A DNA stretch of 64,000 nt from Scolanthus callimorphus (lineage: Eukaryota; Cnidaria; Anthozoa; Actiniaria; Edwardsiidae), in assembly GCA_033964015.1 (NCBI GenBank), contig CM066913.1, positions 10,782,953-10,846,952 of the forward strand, given 5' to 3'. Each line of letters starts with the position of its first letter. Position 1 is the first letter of the stretch. The notes under the pieces were generated by a model. It searched no databases. It was not told where the DNA came from and worked only from the letters and a program-made list of their open reading frames with translations. This document shows, piece after piece, positions 40,780 through 52,215 of the stretch. A program made the translations under genes and the position numbers.

Positions 40780-40805
40780 AGGCCAAAATTCTGGCTATGC
40801 CCCTG
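40593..40805. mobile_element. CAGGGGCGTAGCCAG MITE with C54 tract
   Basis: Ends CAGGGGCGTAGCCAGAGGGG and CAAAATTCTGGCTATGCCCC TG are inverted. A pure C tract (40724-40777) has expanded next to the right end, opposite G9 at the left. It is in SODb intron 3. GTGCA flanks both sides. Confidence 0.8.
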
Positions 40806-40825
40806 GTGCAACCTTGTCAGAAATA

Positions 40826-41049
40826 GGTGTATACAGTGCACAGGACTATAGGTGTAAACAGTGCACAGGACTATAGGTGTATACAGTGCACAGGACTATA
40901 GGTGTATACAGTACACAGGACTATAGGTGTATACAGTGCACAGGACTATAGGTGTATACAGTGCACAGGACTATAGGTGTATACAGTGCACAGGACTATA
41001 GGTGTATACAGTGCACAGGACTATAGGTGTATACAGTGCACAGGACTAT
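40826..41049. repeat. 25-bp minisatellite in SODb intron 3
   Basis: About nine copies of GGTGTATACAGTGCACAGGA CTATA, ending about 30 bases before SODb exon 4. Confidence 0.92.
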
Positions 41050-41751
41050 GATGTACATAACCGTTCGTTTGACTCCATTAGGTTGCCAGAGCGCTGGAGG
41101 TCATTACAATCCGTTCAGCCAAACTCATGGAGGAAGAAATGCTACGTAAGCGTTCATCAAATAATCCAACTAAAACCACACTCGACGTCTCTTATTAGAG
41201 TCGGTATTATACAGTGGAAATTGCTGGGACGCTTTAAGCGCCCCCCCCCCCCCAATGTTAACCAGGACCCGCGTCATTTCAACTCCCTTCACATGAACAG
41301 GTTGTTTCACCTATGAACCAGCCGGCGCAATCCTCTGTCAAGGAAGTTCGCCTACAGCCCTGAAGAGTTAGGTCCCTGATAAACAATGTGTGATATAGCA
41401 GGCTCCTCCACCTACCCTTGAGAAATTCTAAGGCTGCTGAAGCTTTTCCCCAGAAAGCAAAATAGCCCACTGCGTTACGATTGGGGTGGGAAGAGGTTGA
41501 CTCTGAACCCATGCTAAGAAATACTCAGACTAACTCTTGCTTGTACAGGACTCGTCATGTTGGAGACTTGGGAAATGTGATGTCTGACCAGTGCGGCAAT
41601 GTTAATGTTGGATTCTCAGATAACTTGGCAAAACTCCGCGGATGCCGTTCAGTCATCGGCCGGTCTCTAGTGGTACGTCATGAGTGATCATCTTGATAGC
41701 CATAGGTTTTACTTTCGGCCCATGATAAGCCTTTGGACGCAAAATATCAGA

Positions 41752-41794
41752 AACGTTGAGCTCCTCAGTCTTGGCTAGACCACATCGTAAGGGT
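41752..41794 (+). pseudogene. 43-nt fragment identical to SODc exon 1
   Basis: Bases 41752-41794 match 43626-43668 exactly, covering the end of the signal peptide (SSSVLARPHRK) and the first bases of the splice donor. It lies in SODb intron 5, with no initiation codon or neighbouring exon. It reads as a relic of recombination or of another SOD copy. Confidence 0.9.
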
Positions 41795-42145
41795 CTGAGT
41801 TTTTGCTAAAAGGTACCTTAAAGTTTCTTTGTAACAAAACATAGAGAAGCTTATATAATTCGTCCTCGCGCGCCATGTCCTCCCCTCACCTTGCCCCAAG
41901 GTCCTTTTTTCTCTTCCCCTGGGGGAGGTGAGAGGAGGGCCTGGCGCGCGTGCTTGTTTTATGGATGTAGGGCAACGTAACCTGGAATAAAATACTGATT
42001 ACGTGTATCTGATACATCGTGGATATTTTGCTAGGTGCACGCCTTAGAGGACGATCTTGGCGAGGGTGGTAATGCCGAAAGCAAGATAACAGGAAATGCT
42101 GGCAAACGACTCGCGTGTGGCGTCATCGTAAATGTGACTCCATAA

Positions 42146-43596
42146 GGGGCCTCCAAGAGCTGTTAGCTAATAAACCTATTCTATCATCAGCCAAAAAAAT
42201 CGTCACTTTTTTAATTCACGATGAACGCACTGTTTTGTTGTATATTGTGGTACGTACACATTTTACTCTCTCGCGCCTTGCGTATATGAACTTGCGTAAA
42301 TCAACCAATTAATAGCAGAATTCTATCTTTTTATTTCTTATTCCCTACACAGGAAATTCTGCAGAAACCCATTCAAGGAAATGTTGAATTTCCCATGACA
42401 TATATTGTGAAGTGTTCGGAATTCACATGTTTAATCCAACACTACCCATTCTTGTGCCATGGGAAATTCAGCTTTTCCCATGAATGGGATTCTGTAGAAT
42501 TCGCTGTGCTACTTGTTCACGGGCTGACCTTTATGGCCAGTTCCCATAGAGGAGCCCTGGATCAATATAGGGCATGCGAACTAGCTCACCCAAGCACATG
42601 ACGAACATCATCCTCTACCCACCCCTCCCCTCCCAGTATAGTATGCAATAATTTATTATCGAGAGACAATGAAGAGCCACAGAGGATTGGGATTTATAAG
42701 TAAAGCTTCTAATATCTTGCTATTCGGAGGCTGGCTGGCAATAGACCATTTCCGAATCATGACTATAAACGATAGCCTCAAATCTAGGCCCTGAGTGAAT
42801 TGGTGCTGGAGTGTAATAGTGCGTAATAAAACATGGAAAAGTGATATCGGCTCTCACAGGGATTTGCATACCAAATAGACGCGAGCGCTTGCCGGGGTTT
42901 ACCTTGGTGTAAGAACCATTCCCAGAGGACCTCTTTGTGTTTAGTTCTTCATGATTCGTTCTACTAAAACGCGTTGCAAGAAGCTTTGTGACGCAACTCG
43001 TGAATAGTATAGGTTCATCGTTGCAGAGCCGCTTGCCGCAAGCAAACCAAGCATAAAGGTCGCATAATCTTCCCAAGCCCTGTTTGTAGAGTAAAGCTAC
43101 GTGGTTCTGGTGAAAAACCTTCTGTGAATTGCGACTGTTTTGCTGTTGGAGGTAAAGTCGGTGTAGGTTTATATTGATATTGACTTTTAATTTGGACACC
43201 GCGTTTGCAATCTCGACGTACTAAAAAGCTGCACTAAAAAGTAGAGGATGATCAATCTTTTCGGTAGATTGATCTCATAACGTGCGGGTTTAGCATCTCT
43301 CCTGAAGGTTCGTGATTATTGAAATTATTCAATATTGAACTAAGCCTTGATTTTAATGAAGAAGAAGTAATGAAGGTCCCCTATAAGGGCCATTTCTCTG
43401 CATTTTGGTCCATTCGCTAGATTCGCTAATGTGCTACCTCTCTTTGATAGGTTGACTAATCAAATTGAACAAAACTTGTTCGGTTATGTTTTGCCATTGT
43501 TTTGGGCTAATGAGCTCCCCTCCTTTTGTTGGATTGATTAATCAAAGGGAGCAAAACTTGTTTTGCAGATATACAAAGCTCGTTTGCCGTCCCACT
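42146..43596. other. Intergenic between SODb and SODc
   Basis: Contains the SODb poly(A) signal (AATAAA at 42169-42174), a MITE at 42351-42502, and SODc promoter duplications. A 159-codon minus-strand frame at 42720-43199 has no recognisable domain. Confidence 0.5.
42351..42502. mobile_element. MITE of the TTTCTGCAGAAACCCAT family, copy 1
   Basis: The left end AGGAAATTCTGCAGAAACCC and right end GAATGGGATTCTGTAGAATT are inverted, with internal TTTCCCATG repeats. The second copy is at 57089-57280. Confidence 0.65.
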
Positions 43597-46570
43597 ATGA
43601 AACTATCGTTGATTTTGCTGGTTGTAACGTTGAGCTCCTCAGTCTTGGCTAGACCACATCGTAAGGGTATGTTGCCCCATCGGCAGCTTTCTGCCATATA
43701 ACCGTTTCCGACCTACGAGTCCGGGACAACCCCTTGGCACACCGCTGAAAGTAAACGGAATGCTGTCCGTCAAAGCGCGCGAAATGCGAGAAATACGACG
43801 GCAACAACCAGCCTCGTTCTCGAGCGCTTGTGTCAGGTTCCCGTGTCACGCAACACTGTATTTTAAGCTGCAGTGACAAAGTATGCGTGACGTCACTAAC
43901 CGACAAGCCACGCAGCTACAAGGCGCCTAGGGACAGGGCTAGGCAACCACGATCTGTATATGGTGGAAATAAATAATCCCTGATTTCAGATGTGAACTTC
44001 AGGTTTTGTATTTCGAGTGCTTTGTTTTACAGTAGAGTCACCAGACAAAGGAGCCTATGCTATTGCCTTTATTCAACCGAATAAAAATCCACCTGAAAGT
44101 GTTCCTTCCTGGAAACGCGGCGTCACTGGAGTGGTAGAAATAGTACAGGTAGGAAAACCATGTTAGTCGGTATGCTAGATGTTGTCTTATGTCTCGGCAT
44201 TTCCAGTTAGACCAGAGCCCCCAGTAACACAGCTCGCATTCTCTTGCTTACTAGCGTAGTTTCTTCTTTTCGTACTTGGGGAACTTTGTCTTGGTAAAGC
44301 GAGCGCAGTTGTCTCTCGACTACCAGGATGAAGTGCGCTCTCGCAGGCAAAGAATGCGCGATGCAAAGAGTGCGCGATGCAAAGAATGCGCCATGTATTG
44401 TCCTGCAACCCCTTAACATTAGCATTGATTACTCATGCGTGCGCTAAGGACTGACTTGGGCTTATACGCGGAGAGATTTGAAAATTGAAAAAATCTTTGC
44501 GGAGAGTTTTTTTTTAAATTTTCAAGTTAAACAGCTAAGATGACAAAACTTTGCAACTATTTTCCTTGCACCAATCGTGCAAGTAAAAACCTATCGTGCG
44601 TTGCTATAGCACCAAAGGAAGGGAGCTCGGTGCTAATTACAATTTTTGGCAATCAACTGAAAATGGATAACAGGCGTTAACAGAAAGGAATGTTGTTAAA
44701 AAAGTACAGTCGAATTTTCATTCCAGCCATGATGTCAACAATATTCTGTCTGCCCATCTTTTGTAATGAGTACAGTGGATCACTGTGGCCCCCCATAGTC
44801 GTAGAAACAATTCCATATTTGTTACTCTTTTACCTTTGCAGACCAAGGGCAACTCAGCCGCCGAGTACACCATCTCTATTCAAGGCCTGCATCCCAATAC
44901 AGTCCATGGTTTTCATATTCATGAGTATGGAGATATCATTACGGACGGTAGGCGCATTGTGGCGTTTGTGCGCTCTCCGCTCTGCTTTTTCTCACTCCTC
45001 AATTTGGACTTTAAGTTCAGCTGAGAATCAAAAAAGTAGAGGAAGTAAACATAAGTACGGGTTCCTATACAAACCTCGAGCGTACTTGAAGTCAAATACG
45101 CTATTTCCTTATAGGTAGAACTGTACGTGTACTTATAATCGAAACACGAAATACAATATAATTCTTTGCTTGAGTGACTGCCAAAGCAGCAGACTGCCAA
45201 AGCAACCTTTCTTTAATTTGAATTATATAAATAGCTATCTATCTAAAATAATAATCATAATGCTAATAATAATAAAATAATAATAAAATGCATTGCGCAT
45301 TGCTATAAAAATGTCAATGCGAATAAAATATAAATTGCGCATTAAAAGTCATTCCGAATTCGCCACATAATTTAATTTCGATAGTTAGTAATTGCCTACT
45401 GCTGGACCAAAATTAATTCCTCCCTTCCTTTATTGCTTGCTTGCTACTTATGCTACTTGATCAACGTCTGGTATAATTCTTTTTCAACGTCTTGTATATT
45501 CCTAAGACGTCGAGATTAAAATAAAATGTGATGAGATAAGATAAGATAAGATATTCCCGTGCGTGCAATAATAAAGCCCACCATGTTCCTACCACAGGAT
45601 GCCAGAGCACCGGAGGACATTACAACCCTTTGGAAAGCAGCACGGAGGTCCGGACGATACGTAAGTCCCGCTAGCCGGTAATATTAGGGCGATCTATCTG
45701 CCTCACTGGGATCGTACAATCCTCTCGTTGTTTTGTACTAAAATAGTACGAGTTTTCTGATCCTCTTTCAAATTTCGCGCGCCTACACAATGAGGCGCGT
45801 TTTGTTTTAGTTCCCAATTTGATTGGCTGAAAGGCAAAACAATTTGCTCTCGACCCATTAAAAGCGCTGCCTTAACGCAACTCTGATTTACTTTCGACAG
45901 TAATCTGCTCTATACCCATGTTTGCAGTATATATATTTGTGGTTTGCTCCATAGAAATCGCCATGTTGGAGACCTGGGAAACATATCTTCCGATTCGCAC
46001 GGCGGGTGTCTCTCAAAATCAGTGACCACATGGCAAAGCTAACCGGACCTCGTTCCGTTATCGGCCGTGCTATAGTAGTAAGTATTGTAGCGCACGCCAT
46101 TCTGTGCAACTTGCGCGCACTGCTGGTCATACACGCGGGATCTCGTCTTGGCAACTAGAATAGCATGCCATGCGACTTCGTCAGTGCTGAAGGAAGTACG
46201 ATTGTAGAAAGGTCTAGCTAAAGGGAAAGTACTGTGCAGAGAATGTACTCACATATTCTCCTAGATCATCAGGTATTTATTTTCTAGAGTGCACGGTAAC
46301 GAACTCTTTATTCTGATTGGTTTTTAGAGAGTGCGCGGGCAATATTTTCCTATTTTTGACCTATGTCACGGTAGTCATTTGCGCGCGCTTGATTTAATCA
46401 AATTTTAGAGTAGAAAAAATAAATAAGTTATTGTAATTATCAATCATTTCCTTCAGGTTCACGATAAGCGAGACGATCTTGGTAGAGGAGGTAATGCTGG
46501 AAGCAAGAAAACTGGAAATGCTGGCAGCCGGTTAGCCTGTGGTGTGATTGGTATAATGAAAACTCAATAA
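43597..46570 (+). pseudogene. Secreted Cu/Zn superoxide dismutase SODc; two one-base frame breaks
   Basis: Exons: 43597-43666, 44033-44148, 44842-44947, 45598-45660, 45955-46077, 46457-46570. Exon 1 encodes a good signal peptide (MKLSLILLVVTLSSSVLARP). Exon 2 (116 nt) and exon 3 (106 nt) match SODb in length; exon 4 is 63 against 64 nt and exon 5 is 123 against 124. Exon 4 shifts before the HGGPDD zinc-loop sequence (near 45630). Exon 5 shifts in a GGG run after DSHG (near 45999); beyond it SLKISDHMAKLTGPRSVIG is intact in another frame. All ligand codons remain: GFHIHEYG, CQSTGGHYNP, RHVGDLGN and [13 protein letters not shown]. Splice sites and the poly(A) signal (46612-46617) are fine. Either two assembly deletions or an early pseudogene. 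Confidence 0.72.
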
Positions 46571-48017
46571 CTTTGGGGTATATACACTATATAGACAGGG
46601 CACAGAAACTGAATAAAAGTAAACAAACAATAAATAAGTAGTTGAATGAATAGATCAAGTTGATAAGATGATCCTCGATCTTGTATCTGTTTTATTTGCT
46701 ATAAAAAAAAACTTGAACAAAATTGAATCTCCCATGCAGATGTTATGTTCGTACACAGGGGCGGATTTAGGAGAAAGTCTGACTGTAGCGCATTCCGAGA
46801 GCTGCATGTATGTCCCTGGTACAGTTCACCAAACACAGCAAAGTAACACTGCGAAATTCGTTAGGGAGTAGATTCGTCTTTCCCTTTTTTCAGTAGCCTA
46901 AAGGGTTCATGTTTGATTATTTATGAAATGAATCAAGTGTCTTGTATGCTCGCTTTGCATCCTTGGTAGCTGTGTTACATTCCAAAGGCATTTGTAAAGA
47001 AAGTGGATCGCGCGCGCTAGAATCGTCCAATGACAATATCGGGGTCTGTTGAATTCATATTCTGCTTAAAAAAAACATGAGAAAGACTTAATGTATGAAT
47101 CCTTGGCGTAAGGAAGTCAGAGTTTCTGATGTACTGGATGATGTAAACAAGAACAAAGCAATGCATTATGGGCGGGTCTTAGGCCCGCTGAGATCGTGAA
47201 CAGTCTAGTGCTCGGCAGGGAAGGTTAATTGGGCGAGCAATATAGAGGTTTAGTGTGGTGATTTGGTTCAGTCATGAAAACAAAAAAAGCTAATGGACAA
47301 AACAAATGGAACAAATGGAGCAAAACTAAGCCAAGCCTCGAGGCATATAAGTCTAGTCATATAACCGTGCTAGAATGTCACTTGTTACCTTCTGTAAAGA
47401 GCCGGCCGTGAACCATTTCTAATGCATCCAAGTGATTATTAGATAGTGTTGTTATTCAAAATTAAATCAGGATTTATGTTTCCTCACATACGTTTAAAAA
47501 CTAAATGGCCATTTATAAGGTGTTCACCGGCGTGTCTTTCCGCGTGGTTAGGCCTTTGTCATCAAACCTGGGGAGACCAACTTGTGATAGTTATGACAGA
47601 GATAAATAATCCATAAGCCAGTTTGGTCAAGTCACAAATACTGATCGATAATCAAACTCCGAGGTACGAAATACCTTCTATTTTAAGAAAAGAGAGCAAA
47701 TCCGGATAAAGAACGAAGGGCAATAATCTGAAGAATCGAAGTCCCACGCAGAGAAAAGTCACGACTAGGCAATAAGTAGCTCGGGTGAGCTAAAATGTGG
47801 TCGGTAAAACAAATGGAGCAAATTCTCCAAGAATGAAACATCTTCATTCCAGGGTTAGAATGTCTTATATTGAAATCTCCTTCTAGGCTCTCAGTTACTA
47901 GGGTCACTAACATAACGCAAGTGAAAGGCAAATATTGCTGAAGTGCTCTTGTGGATAACCGCAGTTTGATAGTGTAGGCCTGAGGGCATTTCACTAAAAT
48001 TCGTACGAACCATAAGG
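46571..48017. other. Intergenic between SODc and the ankyrin gene
   Basis: The SODc poly(A) signal (AATAAA, 46612-46617) is here. A partial CACAGGGGCGGATTTAGG repeat end lies near 46755. Otherwise nothing is recognised. Confidence 0.5.
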
Positions 48018-48659
48018 ATGTCAACAGCGGCGGCCCACGAACCATCCTGGCGCAGCTATAAGAACTACAAAACAGTAGGAAGATTCTCAATATGCCATGC
48101 AAACACATCACAAGAGAACCACATCCAAACGAAATACAACAAAGAACAAATGAAACCACCTGACATAGTTATTGAAGATGAGAATGGAGAACTTAATCAA
48201 CTTGATGAAAACTGTCTGGATTACGACTATAAGCGACTTAATCCTACGAATACTTTAGACGCGGCATTGGCGCAAAACAATTCGCATCTTCTTACACAAA
48301 TTCTAGCTTCCACAGCCTCGGTATCATTGGATACGTTAAACGCCAGTGGTGGATCCCCCATTCACGAAGCTGCATTTCAAGGGAAGCTCAGCTGCCTCGA
48401 TGTTCTCATAAAATTTGGCGCCGATTTGAACCTGCGTGACAAGGAGGGATGGACACCACTACACGCAGCTATTTGCGGTGGAGATTCGTCTGCTGTTTTG
48501 ATGTTACTTTTGAAAGGAGCTAATATTAATGCAGTCACTAATGAAGGAATCGAACCTTTGGATATGGCTCTCCAATGTGGGGACAAAAACATAATCGAAA
48601 TATTAACTCAGAGACGGTATGCACGGACGAAAAACCGTAGCGCTTCTTGTTTGTTGTGA
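48018..48659 (+). CDS. Small ankyrin-repeat protein, single exon, 213 aa
   Basis: An uninterrupted frame of 213 codons. Residues 1-75 are non-repetitive and acidic toward the end (VIEDENGELNQLDENCLDYD). About three ankyrin repeats follow: GGSPIHEAAFQGKLSCLDVL (from ~111), DKEGWTPLHAAICGGD (from ~141), and EGIEPLDMALQCGDKNIIEI (from ~176). The basic C terminus ends SASCLL. The arrangement of a short N-terminal segment plus three ankyrins with LH/WTPLH motifs resembles small PP1-regulatory ankyrin proteins such as PPP1R27, but I see no clear RVxF motif, so function is not assigned. A second Met at residue 45 is an alternative start. No intron is needed; the gene could be single-exon or retroposed. 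Confidence 0.75.
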   Translation: MSTAAAHEPSWRSYKNYKTVGRFSICHANTSQENHIQTKYNKEQMKPPDIVIEDENGELNQLDENCLDYDYKRLNPTNTLDAALAQNNSHLLTQILASTASVSLDTLNASGGSPIHEAAFQGKLSCLDVLIKFGADLNLRDKEGWTPLHAAICGGDSSAVLMLLLKGANINAVTNEGIEPLDMALQCGDKNIIEILTQRRYARTKNRSASCLL

Positions 48660-48912
48660 TTCTCTATGTTAGAAAGTCTTCGGTTGCATTTTACTGTGGC
48701 TTCGCTGACATTTGTAGGATTAAGAGATCAAACACGAAACATTACGATAAATAAGGCATTAGCAGCAGCGGACTCCGTCCATCTGATATTCTTGGTCACT
48801 GAAGGAAATTTATTTTATTTGTATGTATAGCCGTTATAGCCGTATTTAGAAAAAATAGACAAAATAAGCAGAATGATGGCCAGCTTTAGTTACCCTTACT
48901 GTATGACTTAAT
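48660..48912. other. 3' region of ankyrin gene
   Basis: No canonical AATAAA is seen; nothing else is recognised. Confidence 0.4.
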
Positions 48913-49059
48913 AGACCTTTCCGATTTAGCGGAATATAGGCGGAATTGGCATATAATATTCCGCGGCTATATTCCGCGTTATCTTGTTGCGATTTCAAGT
49001 TGAAATGTTGTCTGGATTTATATCCAAATCGAAAGCTCTGTAACTGCACGTATTGCGTA

Positions 49060-50090
49060 GTCGCAATTTGTAATAAGTGTCGCAATTTGTAATACCTGTC
49101 GCAATTTGTAATAAAGTTGTTTATCCAGTGAAGTCGGCACGGAAGAAATGTTGAGAAAAAGAATCTTTATTCGAGTTTCAAATAACTTTGAAATAATGTA
49201 AGATAACAATAACGATAACAAACAAGACAAGAGTCATGTGAAATTCAATATTTTAAACCTAATTTAAGCAAGTTAAAAAAAAATGGCAACTTTTCGGCAA
49301 CTTTTTGAAAAAAGTAGCAACTTTTTGGCAACTTCTAAGCACTTGTGCCGAAGCCTAGGCTGCATCCATTTAAATAAAATGATTTTGATATTTTTGAAAG
49401 GTTTCATTCATGGAAACTTTTGCAGACAAGTCAGAAATGCCGCGTATAGCCATGCTGGAATAGCAACTTCTCTAGTTCACTATTTCGATTCTCCATACTC
49501 TTTCCTAGGAGCTTTCACCTGCACATCTGTGAGAGATTTGCACGAGAACCAATGCATGGGAGCCTGTTTTTATTGATCCACATACCGTAACACAACATCG
49601 AGCAGCGGCTTTGCCAACGTCATTACGAGTGAAAGTCGTACAATGTATCACCAATTCGTGATATCTCTAAGGTTTTGTAAACCTGCATTTTCCAATGAAA
49701 TTATCGAATTAAGAGGAATATTGCATGGAAGCGGTGTGGTTTTAGCGCTATTGCCGCTGCCCTGTTTTGTGAAGATACGGGCACTTCATGGGAAGTAATT
49801 GCTAGCTCTGTAGTGCGTTAGTGCATCTGGCCAGTATGTTTGTATAATACCACGCAAATGCTTCGTGACGAATATTCTGAAACTTTTGCCTGTACCTTTC
49901 TTTTAAACGGAGGCTGTGACACCAATTGTAATTCTTGTTTATTACAAATTGGGACGGAGATGTATAACAAATTGCGACAGCTTTTGTATTACAAATTGCG
50001 ACGACTTTATTACAAATTGCGACGAGTTTATTACAAATTGCGACATGTATTACAAATTGCGACAACTATTTTAAATTGCGACTGTACACA
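49060..50090. repeat. Facing arrays of GTCGCAATTTGTAATA
   Basis: Three plus-oriented copies at 49069-49120 and about six inverted copies at 49935-50085 (TATTACAAATTGCGAC). The arrays probably form the subterminal repeats of one inner transposon of about 1 kb. Confidence 0.75.
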
Positions 50091-50228
50091 CGTAACCTTT
50101 TTCCCTTCATAGTTTTAAATTTCATTTCTGGAAATGGTAAGAGGGGCAACTGTTTCAAAACAACCACAGCCGGGCTGGTCGCGCTGGTGTGAAAGCTTTT
50201 CCCTGAGAGTCGGGCCTATATGCTATAA

Positions 50229-50432
50229 GACCCCGTCCACACTACACCGTTTTCAAACGAAAACGGATACTTTTTGCTCCGTTTTCAAAAAGATTTGCGT
50301 CCACACTTATCGTTTTCGTATTGTTTTCGCCGTTTTCGGTGATCGTTTTCGGCGTTGTAGTGTGGACGATAGCCGTATCCGGAGCAAAAAGTATCCGTTT
50401 TCGTTTGAAAACGGCGTAGTGTGGACGGGGTC
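50229..50432. mobile_element. MITE with GACCCCGTCCACACTAC ends and TAA flanks
   Basis: Inverted arms of about 50 bases (GACCCCGTCCACACTACACC GTTTTCAAACGAAAACGG ...). TAA lies directly outside both ends. The interior repeats CGTTTTC. Confidence 0.85.
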
Positions 50433-50568
50433 TAAGAGTTATCCTAAGAATAAGTGCCAGGGTTTTCAAAACAAACTTCTTCTTTGGATAATGAAGACAG
50501 AAAGTGTGATTGCAAACTTATTTTTTTTTTGCCCTTGGATAATCTACCATCTTTACATCTCTTGCTAA

Positions 50569-50676
50569 AGCCTGGTTCCCATATAGTCTTATCTGTCGTA
50601 TCAGTCGACCTTGAAACAATGGAAACTGGAATTATTCTATTGTTTCACGGTCGACTGATACGATGGAAACCAGGCT
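50569..50676. mobile_element. 108-bp palindromic MITE, TAA flanks
   Basis: AGCCTGGTTCCCATATAGTC ... and the inverted end GATACGATGGAAACCAGGCT. TAA is on both sides. The central hairpin is CGACCTTGAAACAATGG / CTATTGTTTCACGGTCG. Confidence 0.8.
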
Positions 50677-51555
50677 TAAGCTTACCGAGTTACGATGTCT
50701 TTGTGTAGTTTGAGATAGGAATCGCACTTATAGAATTGAACATCGCTCATTAGCCGGATTTATGGGGTGAAATGGTGTGCTCAAATAATTTTTTAGTTTC
50801 ATTTTTTTCGCTGGTTCTCCTCTGGCTCATGTGGCAAGTGAAAAAGATAAAAACGTGCTGTTGTGCATTGCATAAAACTTGAGATATTCAATCCATTTAA
50901 AAACATGCCATATAGGTAACATTTGCATTTTACTAGCTTATGGTTCTCAATATTGCTCTATTTATTGCAAAATAATTTTTTTCAGAGACAAAAAGGGATG
51001 CGAATTCAGAGCATTTTTCCAAACCCGGGAGATAAGTTATTCATAAAAAACAGGCCGGATGGATTTAATTGCCCCCTTTAAAATTAACTCAAAACCACTA
51101 ACTTCATTTATGTTCTCTTTTTACGGAAATCCTTTTATCTATGATAAAATTGTTCAAAGTAAGAGTTTAAAGTGGTGATTCAGTTTTGACCATTTTGTCC
51201 CTGAAGACTGAAGAATCAAACGCGGCTAAACGTGCAGGCAACAATGTCGCAGCAACAAACATATGCTTCTCACACGCCAGAAACATCTTTGTTGTGCAAC
51301 AATGGCTCATTTAGACAATTTTTGCTACATTGTTGCCACGTTAAGCGCGGAAAAGGCAACATTTTTCGTTGTTCACACGTTTAGCCTATTGCTGCCTCGT
51401 TGAGCAAGGGCTTAAAAACCTGCAAAGCATTGGAATGGTTTTCTTGAGATCTGCAAATTCCAACAAGTTTTCGAACTCCTACCTATTACCTCCTACCTAT
51501 TTCAATCAAACAAGGCGCAGGCAAGTGCTATGTTAAAAATTGCTAAATTTCTTTA

Positions 51556-51720
51556 GACTGCTTGCAGCCCCTTCTTCGGCAAACATCCGTAAATCGAGAG
51601 ACTGTAACTTCTCTCCCTCTCCTGAGTAACTTGACACTGTAAACAAATCGAAGCGCGCCGCAAGGAAAAAAAGTTCCCTCGATTTATGGACGTTCGCCGA
51701 AGAAGGGGCTGCAAGCAGTC
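51556..51720. mobile_element. 165-bp palindromic MITE
   Basis: GACTGCTTGCAGCCCCTTCT TCGGC ... GCCGAAGAAGGGGCTGCAAG CAGTC, flanked by TTTA and TAAA (TA duplication possible). Confidence 0.8.
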
Positions 51721-52215
51721 TAAAATTTCTTTTTGGTTAATGATGCTGGTTTTGTTTTCCTGTAGCTTTTATGACGGATTTGCGCTCCCAGGCTTCGTGG
51801 GGTCCAGTGTTTCCCTATCCGTATCCTCACGCGCAACTGTAAACTCGGTTAGTTGCATTTCAAAAATTCCGCCGAGATTTTCTTGATAATTTGTTTTCAC
51901 CATGTGGTTTTTGCTATTAGCTTGTTATTCTTTCTACGTTCTTGTTATAGTTTGAAATGAAAGACTTGACTTTCACGATCGGCCCAGCACGTATAATCAG
52001 TTTTACAGATTTCTTCAGTCGCGCCCTATTTTCATTTTTGAAACGAACTCGAAGCTCCCAAAATCAGCCTTTTGAAGGTTGCCTGTGAAGTATACACATT
52101 TCATTTTAGTCTAAAACGACTTTTTAGAAATGATAAATTGGTTATCGGCGCTTTTTATACTGCGGAATATAGCCGCGGAATATAGTATTTTTATTCCGCT
52201 AAATCGGAAAGGTCT

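Larger units (their letters stand above)
39537..42145 (+). pseudogene. Secreted Cu/Zn superoxide dismutase SODb; exon 1 frame-broken
   Basis: Exons: 39537-39605 (about), 40033-40148, 40381-40486, 41082-41145, 41549-41672, 42035-42145. Exons 2-6 are in frame and keep every metal ligand: [44 protein letters not shown] and RLACGVI. Exon 1 aligns with the SODc signal peptide (LLVAFMSSSVLA versus LLVVTLSSSVLA). It lacks one base after codon 4, so the ATG frame stops, and it lacks the final G needed for phase 1. The catalytic domain looks functional, so either the signal exon is mis-assembled, another first exon is used, or the gene is dying. Intron 3 has a poly-C MITE and a minisatellite; intron 5 has an SOD exon-1 fragment. 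I label it pseudogene only because of exon 1. Confidence 0.7.
48913..52215. mobile_element. ~3.3-kb terminal-inverted-repeat transposon, non-autonomous, with nested elements
   Basis: The left end AGACCTTTCCGATTTAGCGG AATATA and right end ATTCCGCTAAATCGGAAAGG TCT are perfect inverted repeats over about 25 bases. Both are followed inward by ATATTCCGCGGCTATATTCC GC in inverted order. No transposase frame is visible inside. The interior holds an inner element with GTCGCAATTTGTAATA arrays (49064-50080) and palindromes at 50229-50432, 50569-50676 and 51556-51720. It could also be two solo palindromes by chance 3.3 kb apart, but the orientation favours one element. Confidence 0.6.

Noticed and set aside
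42720..43199. 159-codon minus-strand frame between SODb and SODc
   Set aside because: No domain, no signal and no splice support; probably chance.
47683..48159. 158-codon minus-strand frame
   Set aside because: Overlaps the 5' end of the ankyrin gene on the other strand and has no recognisable domain.
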